Shown here: piece by piece, positions 46,310 through 53,807 of the stretch
How the letters are laid out: every line of letters begins with the position of its first letter
How positions within the stretch are numbered: position 1 is the first letter of the stretch
DNA from: Gammaproteobacteria bacterium
GTDB lineage: Bacteria; Pseudomonadota; Gammaproteobacteria; UBA6429; Thiohalophilaceae
Length of the DNA stretch: 53,807 nucleotides
NCBI GenBank assembly: GCA_030148325.1
Contig: JASBTR010000036.1
Location: 1-53,807 of the forward strand
Direction of reading: 5' to 3'
Made by a program: the position numbers and the translations under genes
Notes under the pieces: generated by a model
Database searches by the model: none
What the model saw: only the letters and a program-made list of their open reading frames with translations
What the model was told of the DNA's origin: nothing

Positions 46310-47377
46310 ATGCAAAAACATCTATTAACCGCTGCCATTGTAGCGGCTTGTGTGAGTATAAACCTTACTGCTGTTGCCGCTGAGAGCGGTAAAACGACCG
46401 TGGGTGGCAAAGCCTATCTGGATGTTACCAATATTAGTAAGAGCAGTGATGGACAAAAAACTGATCCAAGCGGCATAGGTGCCGATGGTAAACGTTTCTA
46501 TCTGGGTGTTAACCACGTTTTTGACAACATGTTTTCAGCAAACTTAACCACTGACTTTAAATATGACAGTGGCAAAGCACAGGCAACCCAGTTATACGTT
46601 AAAAAAGCGTATTTACAGGTTAAATTCTCTGATGCAGCGGTATTGCGGCTTGGTTCTGCCGACTTGCCCTGGGTGCCGTTTGCGGAACACATGTATGGGT
46701 ATCGCTATGTGGAAAACGTTCTTATCGACAGAATCAAGTTCGGCACTTCCGCCGACTGGGGTTTACATCTGAAAGGCAAGTTGATTAATAACTCGGTGCA
46801 GTACGCCATCTCCATGGTTAATGGCAATGGTTATAAAAATCCTTCACGTTCAAAGAGCATGGACATCGAAGGTCGTATCAGTGCAACACCGGTAAAAAAT
46901 CTTACCCTGGCGGCAGGCTTTTACAGTGGCAAACTAGGTCAGGAAACTCAAACTACCAGCACCGCTACGAATACAGCGACGCGGGTAAATTTCCTTGCTG
47001 ATTACCGCTTTAGCACGGTGAATGTTGGTGCTGAGTATTTTAGTGCGGATAATTACACTAAAACAGCAGTAAAAACCGGACCCAGTGACAAGGCAACGGG
47101 TTACTCGGCATGGGTTACTGTGAAAGCAGCGAAAAAAGTTGCCGTTTTCGCTCGTTATGATCACGCCCAGCCTAGCAAAGATCTGAATTCAAGCCTCAAG
47201 GATACCTACTATAACCTTGGTGTATCTTATCAGGCACGTAAGAATGTGGATTTGGCCCTGGTTTACAAGCACGATAAAGTTGAAAACGGCAGCATCAAAA
47301 CCAGCAATGGTACAATCGGCGGCGTCAATGAAGGAAAATATGACGAAATTGGTCTGTGGGCACAGGTTAAGTTTTAA
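46310..47377 (+). CDS. Outer-membrane beta-barrel porin
   Basis: The 355-residue protein has a signal peptide (ending V-A-A near residue 24), alternating amphipathic beta-strands throughout, and a C-terminal Phe (A-Q-V-K-F) for BAM recognition. It resembles general or phosphate-selective-type porins, but specificity cannot be read from sequence. A strong AGGAG site precedes the ATG. It stands alone, with long structured regions on both sides. Confidence 0.82.
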   Translation: MQKHLLTAAIVAACVSINLTAVAAESGKTTVGGKAYLDVTNISKSSDGQKTDPSGIGADGKRFYLGVNHVFDNMFSANLTTDFKYDSGKAQATQLYVKKAYLQVKFSDAAVLRLGSADLPWVPFAEHMYGYRYVENVLIDRIKFGTSADWGLHLKGKLINNSVQYAISMVNGNGYKNPSRSKSMDIEGRISATPVKNLTLAAGFYSGKLGQETQTTSTATNTATRVNFLADYRFSTVNVGAEYFSADNYTKTAVKTGPSDKATGYSAWVTVKAAKKVAVFARYDHAQPSKDLNSSLKDTYYNLGVSYQARKNVDLALVYKHDKVENGSIKTSNGTIGGVNEGKYDEIGLWAQVKF

Positions 47378-47436
47378 TCCTGGGTTATTCCCACAAATTC
47401 CCAATATAATTTGCTGAAAATCAGGGAATAGTTGGA

Positions 47437-47496
47437 CTTTCATGACCTGAGCTATCCAGTTGGTTCATTCGAACTAATGGACTCTCGTCATGAAAG
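47437..47496. terminator. Long two-part hairpin after the porin gene
   Basis: A perfect 10-bp outer stem (CTTTCATGAC at 47437-47446 with GTCATGAAAG at 47487-47496) encloses a second stem of about ten pairs with one bulge (around CCAGTTGGTTC/GAACTAATGG). No T-run follows. It lies in the gap between the convergent porin and acyltransferase genes and may stabilise the porin mRNA 3' end or mark an inserted palindrome. A smaller CACCGA/TCGGTG hairpin follows near 47528-47542. Confidence 0.45.
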
Positions 47497-47551
47497 CCAT
47501 TAAATCAGGCATTGAGAGGATTTTCACCGAAAATCGGTGTTGCCGAATTTT

Positions 47552-48421
47552 TTAATAAATGTCAGCTTCGCCTTCGGGACGATGGCGAAAACGGTTGTAT
47601 CCCCACCAGTATTGCTCAGGCCGCCGCAAAATGATTTTTTCCATGTCACGATTCATGCAGGCGGCGCCGACTTCTACGTTTTTATCATACAGGCACTTGC
47701 TGGCGGCCTCGATATGCAGGTGATAGCCACGGCCGAAAGCCAGGCGTTCGGCGGTTACAATGAAGGCGGCGGCACCTGTACGGCTGGCGAGTCGAGTGGC
47801 AAATATTGGAGTATTGGCGGCAACGCCAAAAAAGGGTACGTAGACGCCAGCGCCAGCGCCGGGATTTTGATCCGGCAGAACGCCGATGGTTTTATTTTCA
47901 TGCAGATTCTTGAGCAGTATGGCCAGCCCCCTGCGGGTGGATGGTACGAGTTGGGCGCCAAAGCGTTCGCGTCCGTTACGAATAATATTGTCGAGTTCTT
48001 TATTCTTTTGTGGTCGGTACATGAGCACCATGGGGAAATGGTGCGAGTAAAACTGGCCGATTATTTCCCAGTTGCCCAGGTGGGGGGCGATGAAAATTAC
48101 GCCCCTGCCTTTTTCCATTGCTTCCTTTACGGCGCCAAGCCCGTCAATTTTACGTATTAGCTGGAGTACTGTGTTCTGTTTCCCAAGCCAGAGTTTGGGG
48201 GATTCGAGCAAGGTCTTGACGGTTTCAATCAGGCTGCGCATCCAGATCCACTGCCGTTGCAGAGGGGGTAGTTGCGGCAGACAAATACGGACATTGACAC
48301 GAGCATAGTGGCGTTGTTTATTGGGGATAAGGATTAGTAGCAGTCCCAGTGGCCAGGCCATAAGAGATAAAACAGGCAGTGGAATGCGGGCCAGGATTTT
48401 CAGAACAGTCAGATTCATCAT
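47552..48421 (-). CDS. Lipid A late acyltransferase, LpxL/HtrB family
   Basis: This 289-residue inner-membrane enzyme transfers a secondary acyl chain to lipid A. It has an N-terminal hydrophobic anchor (about 5-32) and the catalytic H-x4-E motif in A-P-H-L-G-N-W-E. The G-V-L-P-D-Q-N-P and V-P-F-F-G segments are typical of the family. Whether it is LpxL- or LpxM-like cannot be told. It follows ttcA by 10 bp on the same strand and is likely co-transcribed with it. Confidence 0.9.
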   Translation of the reverse strand: MMNLTVLKILARIPLPVLSLMAWPLGLLLILIPNKQRHYARVNVRICLPQLPPLQRQWIWMRSLIETVKTLLESPKLWLGKQNTVLQLIRKIDGLGAVKEAMEKGRGVIFIAPHLGNWEIIGQFYSHHFPMVLMYRPQKNKELDNIIRNGRERFGAQLVPSTRRGLAILLKNLHENKTIGVLPDQNPGAGAGVYVPFFGVAANTPIFATRLASRTGAAAFIVTAERLAFGRGYHLHIEAASKCLYDKNVEVGAACMNRDMEKIILRRPEQYWWGYNRFRHRPEGEADIY

Positions 48422-48431
48422 CAGGTCTGGT

Positions 48432-49199
48432 TTATTCAGCGCTGGTTCTTGATAGCAAGGGGGTCATCGCGGTAAGCAGGCTTTTGAATAGTGTTTTGTT
48501 GTGTAGTTCTTCCTTTGCCAGCAGCTGTTTCATGTGTTCACGTTCGGTGGGCATATTAAAACAGGCGGGGCAACTATCGCTAACAACGGGTAATTGAATC
48601 TCGTTGGCGAAGGCCCGGGTCTGGCGTTCACGCACGTAGATCATCGGCCGGATGATGCGGATATCGCCCTCACGATTTTTATAATTTGCCTTCATGGTGC
48701 GCAACTGGCCGCCGCGAAAGGCGGACATAAGAAAACTCTCGGCCAGATCATCCAGGTGCTGGCCCAGCGCCAGCACGTTATAAGCTTCGCGGCGCAGGCT
48801 GCGGTACATGATGCCGCGTTTCATGCGTGAACAGAAGGAACAGAAGGAATTATTTTTCAGCTGACTTTCGGCCTGTTCAGCGATGGGCTGGGACTCATAA
48901 AAATATGGGATGCCCAGATCGGCCAGATAATTTTTCAGATGATGGGGGGTAAAGCCCTCGATTTGCGGGTCAACAGTGAGTGCCGCCAGCTCAAAATGAA
49001 TCGGTGCATGGCGTTGTAAATGGCGCAGGGCGTGTAGCAGGGTGAGTGAGTCTTTGCCGCCGGACAGGCCAAGTACGACTCGATCGCCTTCCTGGATCAT
49101 ACCATGCTCGGCAATGGCACGGCCGATGGGACGCATTAGCGTTTTGGGCATTTTAATCAGTTTTTGCATGGGTGAAGTGTAACGTGAGAAGTCGATCAT
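48432..49199 (-). CDS. ttcA: tRNA 2-thiocytidine(32) synthetase TtcA
   Basis: TtcA thiolates cytidine 32 of certain tRNAs, using ATP and an iron-sulfur cluster. The protein has the PP-loop S-G-G-K-D-S at 46-51, C-S-F-C near 119-122 and a further C-P-A-C near 209; cysteines of these motifs hold the cluster in the known enzyme. At 255 residues it is shorter than E. coli TtcA (about 311), mainly at the termini, but the core is complete. A second ATG at 49169 would remove ten residues. Confidence 0.92.
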   Translation of the reverse strand: MIDFSRYTSPMQKLIKMPKTLMRPIGRAIAEHGMIQEGDRVVLGLSGGKDSLTLLHALRHLQRHAPIHFELAALTVDPQIEGFTPHHLKNYLADLGIPYFYESQPIAEQAESQLKNNSFCSFCSRMKRGIMYRSLRREAYNVLALGQHLDDLAESFLMSAFRGGQLRTMKANYKNREGDIRIIRPMIYVRERQTRAFANEIQLPVVSDSCPACFNMPTEREHMKQLLAKEELHNKTLFKSLLTAMTPLLSRTSAE

Positions 49200-49330
49200 T
49201 CAAAGATGCAGTGTGAGTGCGGAATGAATCAGGTTTTAATTATTCAGAAGCGGTTTTGTTTTTTGATGAGGGCGTTTCATATGATGGGCTGTGGCATTGC
49301 TCTATCCATCGCCGGCAGGCGGCTGTTCTC

Positions 49331-51922
49331 TCAAATCCTTTCAGGCTTCATTTTTTCTGCCTGCTCAGCTTGCTTTGCCAATAAGGTTTTGATGCAATCG
49401 AGCAGGTCTTGCAGGGTGAGTGGCTTGCTGAGAAAGGCCTGGATACCAATATCCCTTTCCTGTATCTCATTTATATGTGCATTGTAACCGCTGCATAATA
49501 TGATGGGTATTTCCGCTCTAAGGTTCAAGATTCGTTGTGCCAGTTCATCACCCTTCATTATCGGCATGGTTTGATCTGTTATGACCAGATCAATGCTATC
49601 ACTGTTGCTTCGGAAGTAGTCCCAGCCCTCCTGGCCGTTATGGCGTAGAGTGATTTGGTAGTCCTGGCTTTCCAGCAGTTCGGCGATGAAGCGGGCAATC
49701 GATTCATCATCATCCACCACCAGAATATGCGCTGGGCCGGAGGCAGGAATATCTGTTACAGCCGGCTCCTGTACTGCTATGTTTCGGTTTTCCACTTGTT
49801 CGGCAACGAGCAGAAAAATTCTGAACAGGGCGCCGCCGGTTGGTGAATTTTGTACCAGAATATGGCCGCCGTGTTTATGTACGATACCATGCACCGTCGG
49901 CAGACCCATGCCCGTGCCCTTGCCGATATCTTTGGTGGTGAAAAAAGGATCAAAAATATAGGGAATAATGTCAGGGTTGATGCCTCTTCCCGTGTCTTCG
50001 ATTGAGAGTTCGACAAAATCACCATCGATATATCCGTGACAGGACATACACTGGCAATCGCTAATGTGCTTGCGTTGCAGCTTGATGTGGATCTGGCCGT
50101 GGTTCTGGATGGCATCACGGGCATTGATGCACAGATTCATGATGATCTGATGTAATTGAATGGGGTCGATAATCGTCCAGGGCAGGCTGTTTTCAAATTC
50201 GGTGGTGATGCGTATGTCGGAAGGCAGGGTGGCGCACAGCATTCTGATAACTTCATTGACCAGGGGGGGCAGCGACAGCAGTTTTGCTTCGCCACCACTG
50301 TTGCGGCTGAAGGCCAGCATTTGCGTCACCAGATCACGGGCGCGTTCGCCGGCCTGATAAACCTCCTGCAAATACTGCCCCAGTTTGCTGTCACGGTCTT
50401 CGACATAGCGATCCAGAGCGAGGCTGGTATAGCCCATGATCGAGGCCAGGATATTATTGAAATCATGGGCGATACCGCCGGTAAGATGACCAATGGCTTC
50501 CATTTTCTGTGCCTGCTGCAACTGGCGCTGGGTATTCTGATATTCTGTCTGGTTGCGCAGGGCAACAATGCCGAAGGCTACATCATCGGCAAGTTCCTGC
50601 AGTAGCAGAAGCTCATCATCATCACCAAAGGCCTGGGGTTTGAACGAGTAGATATTCAGAGCGCCGAATGTGGTTCTGTCATGGCGTAGCGGCAGGGCGA
50701 TGGAAGACTGATAACGGGGATCATGCTGAATATTGCACATAGCACAGGCCTGGCCTGTGCGAATGGCGATGCCGGTAGGACCCTGTCCATATTTATTATC
50801 TCCCCAGCTTATTTTCAGGGATTCCATATGGCTTTCATTAAAGCTGGCCTGGGCGGCGGCGGCCACATGTTTGTCTTGATCCTGCTCGGCAAAGCCGACC
50901 CAGGCAAAATGATAATTGCCATCGTCGATAATGATGCGGCAGATTTCCTGTAACAGTTCTTTTTCATCGGTGCTGCGCACTAGTAGCTGATTGGCGTTGC
51001 TTAATACCTGCAAGGCACGATTCGCCTTGAGCAGGGCCTGTTCAGCCTGTTTGCTTTCGTTGACGGCGAGTCGTAACGAGTGCGTGGTTCGCTGCAGTCG
51101 GGCCAACACATAAAGTAAATAGAACAGCAGAAGCAGGGAAAACAGATAAAGTGCCAGCCGGTAGCGGTCGACATGCGCCAGTCTTTTCTGGTGGTAGTGA
51201 TGATAGGCGTTGTTAAGCATGTCCAGATTGTGAGGTACGGGCAGGAGTATGGTTGCCTGGAGCAGATCATCCACCTGTTTTTTTTGCCGTAACAGCAGGC
51301 GGGCATGATTGATCAGATTGTTGATGGCTGGTTGCAACGAAGGTGGGTAAGTGGCTATGTTATTTGTGAACCACTGCAAGTATTGCCGGGCTTGTTCCTG
51401 AGTTGAGCGATTGCTGTTGAGGCTGTAGATCAGAATATAATTGAGCAGTTTGTCAAGCAGGCTGTGCAGGTGGGCGGGAGCCTGGCGAGCTTTTAACTCC
51501 TGCTTGATGTCGGCAACCGCGCGGGGGAAATAGGCGCGGGAATTTTTCAGCAAGGCGATCATTGATGTCAGATCCTGAAGCTGACGGCTTTTATCTTCGA
51601 GAGAACCTTGCAGCGTGTTCAGTTGCCGCATAATATTTTTTTCGCCGCTGCTGAAGCTGTGTAATTCCTGTGACAAATGCTGATAGCGTTGTTCCAGTTG
51701 CCTGCTGAGCTGAGATAGCGGGTCGTAGTAATTGAGAACGCCATAGTTAATTTCCATCAGCTTTCGGTTAAGCAGTGAATTAATCTGGTCGAGGTTGCGG
51801 ATGTCCTCGGCAACATGGCGCGATTGTTCGATTTCAAATGTGCGGGTTTTGAAATAGATGAAACTCAGTCCGCCCAGCAGCAACAGGCCGAGGAGCAGAT
51901 AAATGGTGATGGCGCGGCTCAT
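49331..51922 (-). CDS. Hybrid sensor histidine kinase (helical periplasmic sensor, GAF, HisKA, HATPase, REC)
   Basis: This is a membrane kinase of 863 residues. TM1 lies near 5-22 and is followed by a mostly helical periplasmic region of about 230 residues; its R-K-L-M-E-I-N-Y-G-V-L-N-Y-Y-D-P-L start resembles the DAHL-type all-helical sensor. TM2 lies near 255-278, GAF near 300-450, HisKA with A-H-D-F-N-N (H near 484), and HATPase with N-x-x-x-N-A-R-D-A and G-K-G-T-G-M-G-L. The C-terminal receiver has its Asp near 780 in L-V-I-T-D-Q-T-M-P. The HATPase loop contains C-Q-C-M-S-C-H and the GAF domain contains C-A-M-C, possible metal or redox sites. The start at 51922 overlaps the peroxidase stop (ATGA). 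Confidence 0.9.
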   Translation of the reverse strand: MSRAITIYLLLGLLLLGGLSFIYFKTRTFEIEQSRHVAEDIRNLDQINSLLNRKLMEINYGVLNYYDPLSQLSRQLEQRYQHLSQELHSFSSGEKNIMRQLNTLQGSLEDKSRQLQDLTSMIALLKNSRAYFPRAVADIKQELKARQAPAHLHSLLDKLLNYILIYSLNSNRSTQEQARQYLQWFTNNIATYPPSLQPAINNLINHARLLLRQKKQVDDLLQATILLPVPHNLDMLNNAYHHYHQKRLAHVDRYRLALYLFSLLLLFYLLYVLARLQRTTHSLRLAVNESKQAEQALLKANRALQVLSNANQLLVRSTDEKELLQEICRIIIDDGNYHFAWVGFAEQDQDKHVAAAAQASFNESHMESLKISWGDNKYGQGPTGIAIRTGQACAMCNIQHDPRYQSSIALPLRHDRTTFGALNIYSFKPQAFGDDDELLLLQELADDVAFGIVALRNQTEYQNTQRQLQQAQKMEAIGHLTGGIAHDFNNILASIMGYTSLALDRYVEDRDSKLGQYLQEVYQAGERARDLVTQMLAFSRNSGGEAKLLSLPPLVNEVIRMLCATLPSDIRITTEFENSLPWTIIDPIQLHQIIMNLCINARDAIQNHGQIHIKLQRKHISDCQCMSCHGYIDGDFVELSIEDTGRGINPDIIPYIFDPFFTTKDIGKGTGMGLPTVHGIVHKHGGHILVQNSPTGGALFRIFLLVAEQVENRNIAVQEPAVTDIPASGPAHILVVDDDESIARFIAELLESQDYQITLRHNGQEGWDYFRSNSDSIDLVITDQTMPIMKGDELAQRILNLRAEIPIILCSGYNAHINEIQERDIGIQAFLSKPLTLQDLLDCIKTLLAKQAEQAEKMKPERI

Positions 51923-53007
51923 GGTGCGTGCGCCTGAGTAAGCCATTGGCCTTTGTATTTACCGGTCAGCGTTTTCAGAAAGATGATAATACTTTGAATA
52001 TCATTCCTGTTTATGGTGCGGCCAAGCTGGTAGCGGGCAACCAGGCGAAGGGCCTCATCCAGTGTATTGACCGAGCCATCATGAAAATAGGGGGCGGTAA
52101 CCGCTACATTGCGTAGCGAGGGGACGCGGAATACGTATCGGTCCCGCTCCCGTCCGGTAACATTGAAACGGCCGTAATCGGCCAGATGGATTTCATCCCG
52201 ATAGAGGAAGTAGTCAGCGAAAATACCTACTTTCTGGAACAGGTTACCGCCGACATTAACCCCCTGATGGCAGGCGGTACAACCATAGTCTTTGAATAAC
52301 CGATAACCTTTTTTCTCCTCGGCATTAAGCGCCTGTTTATCACCCCGCAACCAGCGATCAAAGCGGGAATCGGGGGTAAGCAAGGTTCTTTCAAAGATGG
52401 TAATGGCATTGCGGATGTTTCTGGCGCTGATGCCATCGGCGTAGAGTTTTTCAAATTTACGCCGGTAAACTGGATCATCGTTAAGACGGCGAATGATAAC
52501 CGGCCAGCTGTTGGCCATTTCCCGGGGGTTTTCTATGACCTGATTAATCTGTTCTTCTAGCGAACGGGCGCGGCCGTCCCAGAATTGCCATGGATTGAGG
52601 GCGGCATTGAATATACTCGGAGTATTGACTGCCAGGGGAGTATTGTCATGTCCACGCGAGTGAACCTGATAATCGGCACCATTGCTGCTGAGATCATGAC
52701 AGCTTGCACAACTGAGTTTTTTGCTGGCGGACAAACGCACATCAAAGAATAGTTTTTTCCCCAGGGCGATTTTGCCGGGATCAAGTTGGGGAATGGCGGG
52801 CAGAGGCAGAATCGGCTCTTTTGTCGGATATGCGGGCGTCACAGTTATGCTGGTGAAGTGATCATGGTTGGCAAGGTTTATGCTTGGAAGGCTGATTACA
52901 AATAGACAGCACAGGCTCTGCCAGGCATTTTTCAGTTTGCGGTTTGAGGCTTGCCTGGTCTGATAAATGGATGGTTTTTTTCTGGAGCGTCGCAGGGAGA
53001 GCTTCAT
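51919..53007 (-). CDS. Di-heme cytochrome c peroxidase / MauG-family protein
   Basis: The 362-residue exported protein has a basic N-terminus and a hydrophobic segment (about 28-46: L-C-C-L-F-V-I-S-L). It has two c-type heme sites, C-A-S-C-H near residue 100 and C-T-A-C-H near residue 243. The L-A-V-N-T-P-S-I-F-N and F-W-D-G-R-A-R-S-L-E-E-Q segments identify the bacterial cytochrome c peroxidase/MauG family. Members reduce hydrogen peroxide with cytochrome electrons or oxidise protein residues. Here the gene lies between, and overlaps by ATGA at both ends, a response regulator and a hybrid kinase, suggesting a sensory or signalling role. Confidence 0.92.
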   Translation of the reverse strand: MKLSLRRSRKKPSIYQTRQASNRKLKNAWQSLCCLFVISLPSINLANHDHFTSITVTPAYPTKEPILPLPAIPQLDPGKIALGKKLFFDVRLSASKKLSCASCHDLSSNGADYQVHSRGHDNTPLAVNTPSIFNAALNPWQFWDGRARSLEEQINQVIENPREMANSWPVIIRRLNDDPVYRRKFEKLYADGISARNIRNAITIFERTLLTPDSRFDRWLRGDKQALNAEEKKGYRLFKDYGCTACHQGVNVGGNLFQKVGIFADYFLYRDEIHLADYGRFNVTGRERDRYVFRVPSLRNVAVTAPYFHDGSVNTLDEALRLVARYQLGRTINRNDIQSIIIFLKTLTGKYKGQWLTQAHAP

Positions 53008-53600
53008 TTTGAAAGTCTCGGTTCGGTTGCTCCTGTTTCTTCGCCCAGGCCGAGCAAAATCAGCAGCGTATCGGTGTCCAGGGGCTTGGCCATGCAGGCT
53101 TCAGCGCCAGCGCTGAGAATACGTTCGACATTTTCCGGCGTGTGATAGCCGGTCATGGTAATGATTCGGGTGGCCTGGGTAGCAGGATTACTTTTTAGCT
53201 GGTGACAAACATCGAAGCCGTTGAGGCCAGGCATCATCAGATCCAGTAACAGGATATGCGGTTGCCAGGTTTGAATTTTCCCATTGGCATCAAAACCGTC
53301 ATTAGCGGTTTCAACTTCAATATGGTGGTTGAGACCGGACAACAGTTCACGCAGATAACCGGAAAGTTGAAAATCGTCATCCACAATCAGAATGCGAATG
53401 CGATTGTCATCATCATGCGCCAGAGTCAGCCCCCGTTCGTGGGCAAAATATTCCAGATCATGATACAAAAAACGGTATTGGCCATCCGAGGTGTTATGCG
53501 ATTTGATCCAGCCATTCTCCGCCCATTGTTGCAGGGTAGCCGGTGAAACCATGAGCAGCCTGGCTGCTTCGTTCGGCGTTAGATATATTTTCCTGGTCAT
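53004..53600 (-). CDS. HTH-REC response regulator (MerR/excisionase-type HTH)
   Basis: The 198-residue protein begins with an excisionase/MerR-type helix-turn-helix (about 5-55: L-T-P-N-E-A-A-R-L-L-M-V-S-P-A-T-L) and ends with a receiver domain (about 68-185) with acidic D-D-D near 74-76, phospho-acceptor D120 in L-L-L-D-L-M-M-P-G, and K172. The DNA-binding domain before the receiver is the reverse of the common order. Its stop overlaps the peroxidase start (ATGA), so it leads the three-gene leftward operon. Its own promoter should lie in 53601-53800. Confidence 0.9.
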   Translation of the reverse strand: MTRKIYLTPNEAARLLMVSPATLQQWAENGWIKSHNTSDGQYRFLYHDLEYFAHERGLTLAHDDDNRIRILIVDDDFQLSGYLRELLSGLNHHIEVETANDGFDANGKIQTWQPHILLLDLMMPGLNGFDVCHQLKSNPATQATRIITMTGYHTPENVERILSAGAEACMAKPLDTDTLLILLGLGEETGATEPRLSK

Positions 53601-53807
53601 GCAGGCTAGTCCATGTTTTTATTGAATCCGGAATTATTCTAAATCCGTACCTGATATTTTAATATAAGATATCGAATAAGCCACAAAATATCGAATAAAC
53701 TGCTTTAATCGCTTTAATCGTTATCGGGGGGAAAGGTAAAAACTTGAGTTTGACTGGGCGTTTGGCAGGTAAAATACCGGATTCAGGAACCGCGTGCTAA
53801 AATCCGT
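53601..53807. other. Right-end intergenic region
   Basis: This non-coding sequence lies upstream of the leftward HTH-REC operon. The first 80 bases are A/T rich and include repeated words (AATATCGAATAA-like near 53666-53700 and GCTTTAATC twice near 53702-53719). TTGACT near 53757 and TAAAAT words near 53771 and 53796 could begin a rightward transcript that leaves the window. Nothing more can be said. Confidence 0.4.

Noticed and set aside
49206..49487. Plus-strand open frame between ttcA and the kinase gene
   Set aside because: Most of it is antisense to the kinase's C-terminus. It has no ribosome site or family features, and the Cys-rich product looks random.
50036..50060. CxxCH in the hybrid kinase read as a heme-binding site
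   Set aside because: The motif is in the cytoplasmic ATPase domain, where c-type heme is not attached. Cysteine pairs at this point of the domain are known in related kinases, so a metal site is more likely.

Overview
The window looks like a chromosomal segment of a respiring gammaproteobacterium of moderate GC content. Three gene blocks match the Pseudomonas chromosome as I know it: mnmG-rsmG-parA-parB-atpIBEFHAGDC-glmU-glmS; DUF2782-polA-(sRNA)-engB-cytochrome c5-cytochrome c4-dsbA-EEP protein-dgcP; and pyrE next to the gene that became crc in Pseudomonas. The insertions between these blocks, the many signalling genes and the dispersed repeats do not look like Pseudomonas. A lineage near the sulfur-oxidising or Chromatiales-type gammaproteobacteria is plausible but is an inference. 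No tRNA, rRNA, CRISPR array, transposase or phage gene was seen.

Layout. 1-5.4 kb: a repeat-derived end, a stand-alone CZB zinc-domain protein, an SDR-type protein, a ferredoxin-reductase flavoprotein, and an 893-residue REC/GGDEF/EAL/HDOD protein whose GGDEF and EAL motifs are both degenerate. 5.5-10.3 kb: mnmG, an inserted secreted DUF302 gene, rsmG, parA, parB. 10.3-17.6 kb: a complete F1Fo ATP synthase operon with a near-consensus promoter and a clear terminator. 17.6-22.3 kb: a palindrome-rich spacer, a SlyD-like FKBP, glmU, glmS and an orphan HPt gene. 22.3-31 kb: uvrD, a six-TM PAS-PAS-GGDEF-EAL protein, and a TRAP transporter whose binding-protein gene converges on its permease genes. 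31-42.3 kb: DUF2782, polA, a candidate ErsA/Spot 42-position sRNA with a sigma-E-like promoter, engB, two c-type cytochromes, dsbA, an acetolactate-synthase-like enzyme, an EEP-family protein and a DgcP-like cyclase. 42.4-49.2 kb: a methyltransferase, purT, pyrE, exonuclease III, a porin, a lipid A acyltransferase and ttcA. 49.3-53.6 kb (leftward): a three-gene operon joined by ATGA overlaps, encoding an HTH-REC response regulator, a periplasmic di-heme peroxidase and a hybrid histidine kinase.

Working together. The core genes cover tRNA modification, chromosome segregation, ATP synthesis, cell-wall precursor synthesis (GlmS/GlmU) and DNA synthesis and repair (PolA, UvrD, ExoIII). Signalling is dense: three GGDEF-family proteins, a CZB domain, a hybrid kinase without its own HPt, and an orphan HPt that could serve it. 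The strongest candidates for new biology are the di-heme peroxidase/two-component operon, the sRNA after polA, the heptamer-built inverted repeats placed inside the atp and glm gene runs, and the catalytically intact ExoIII at the crc locus.
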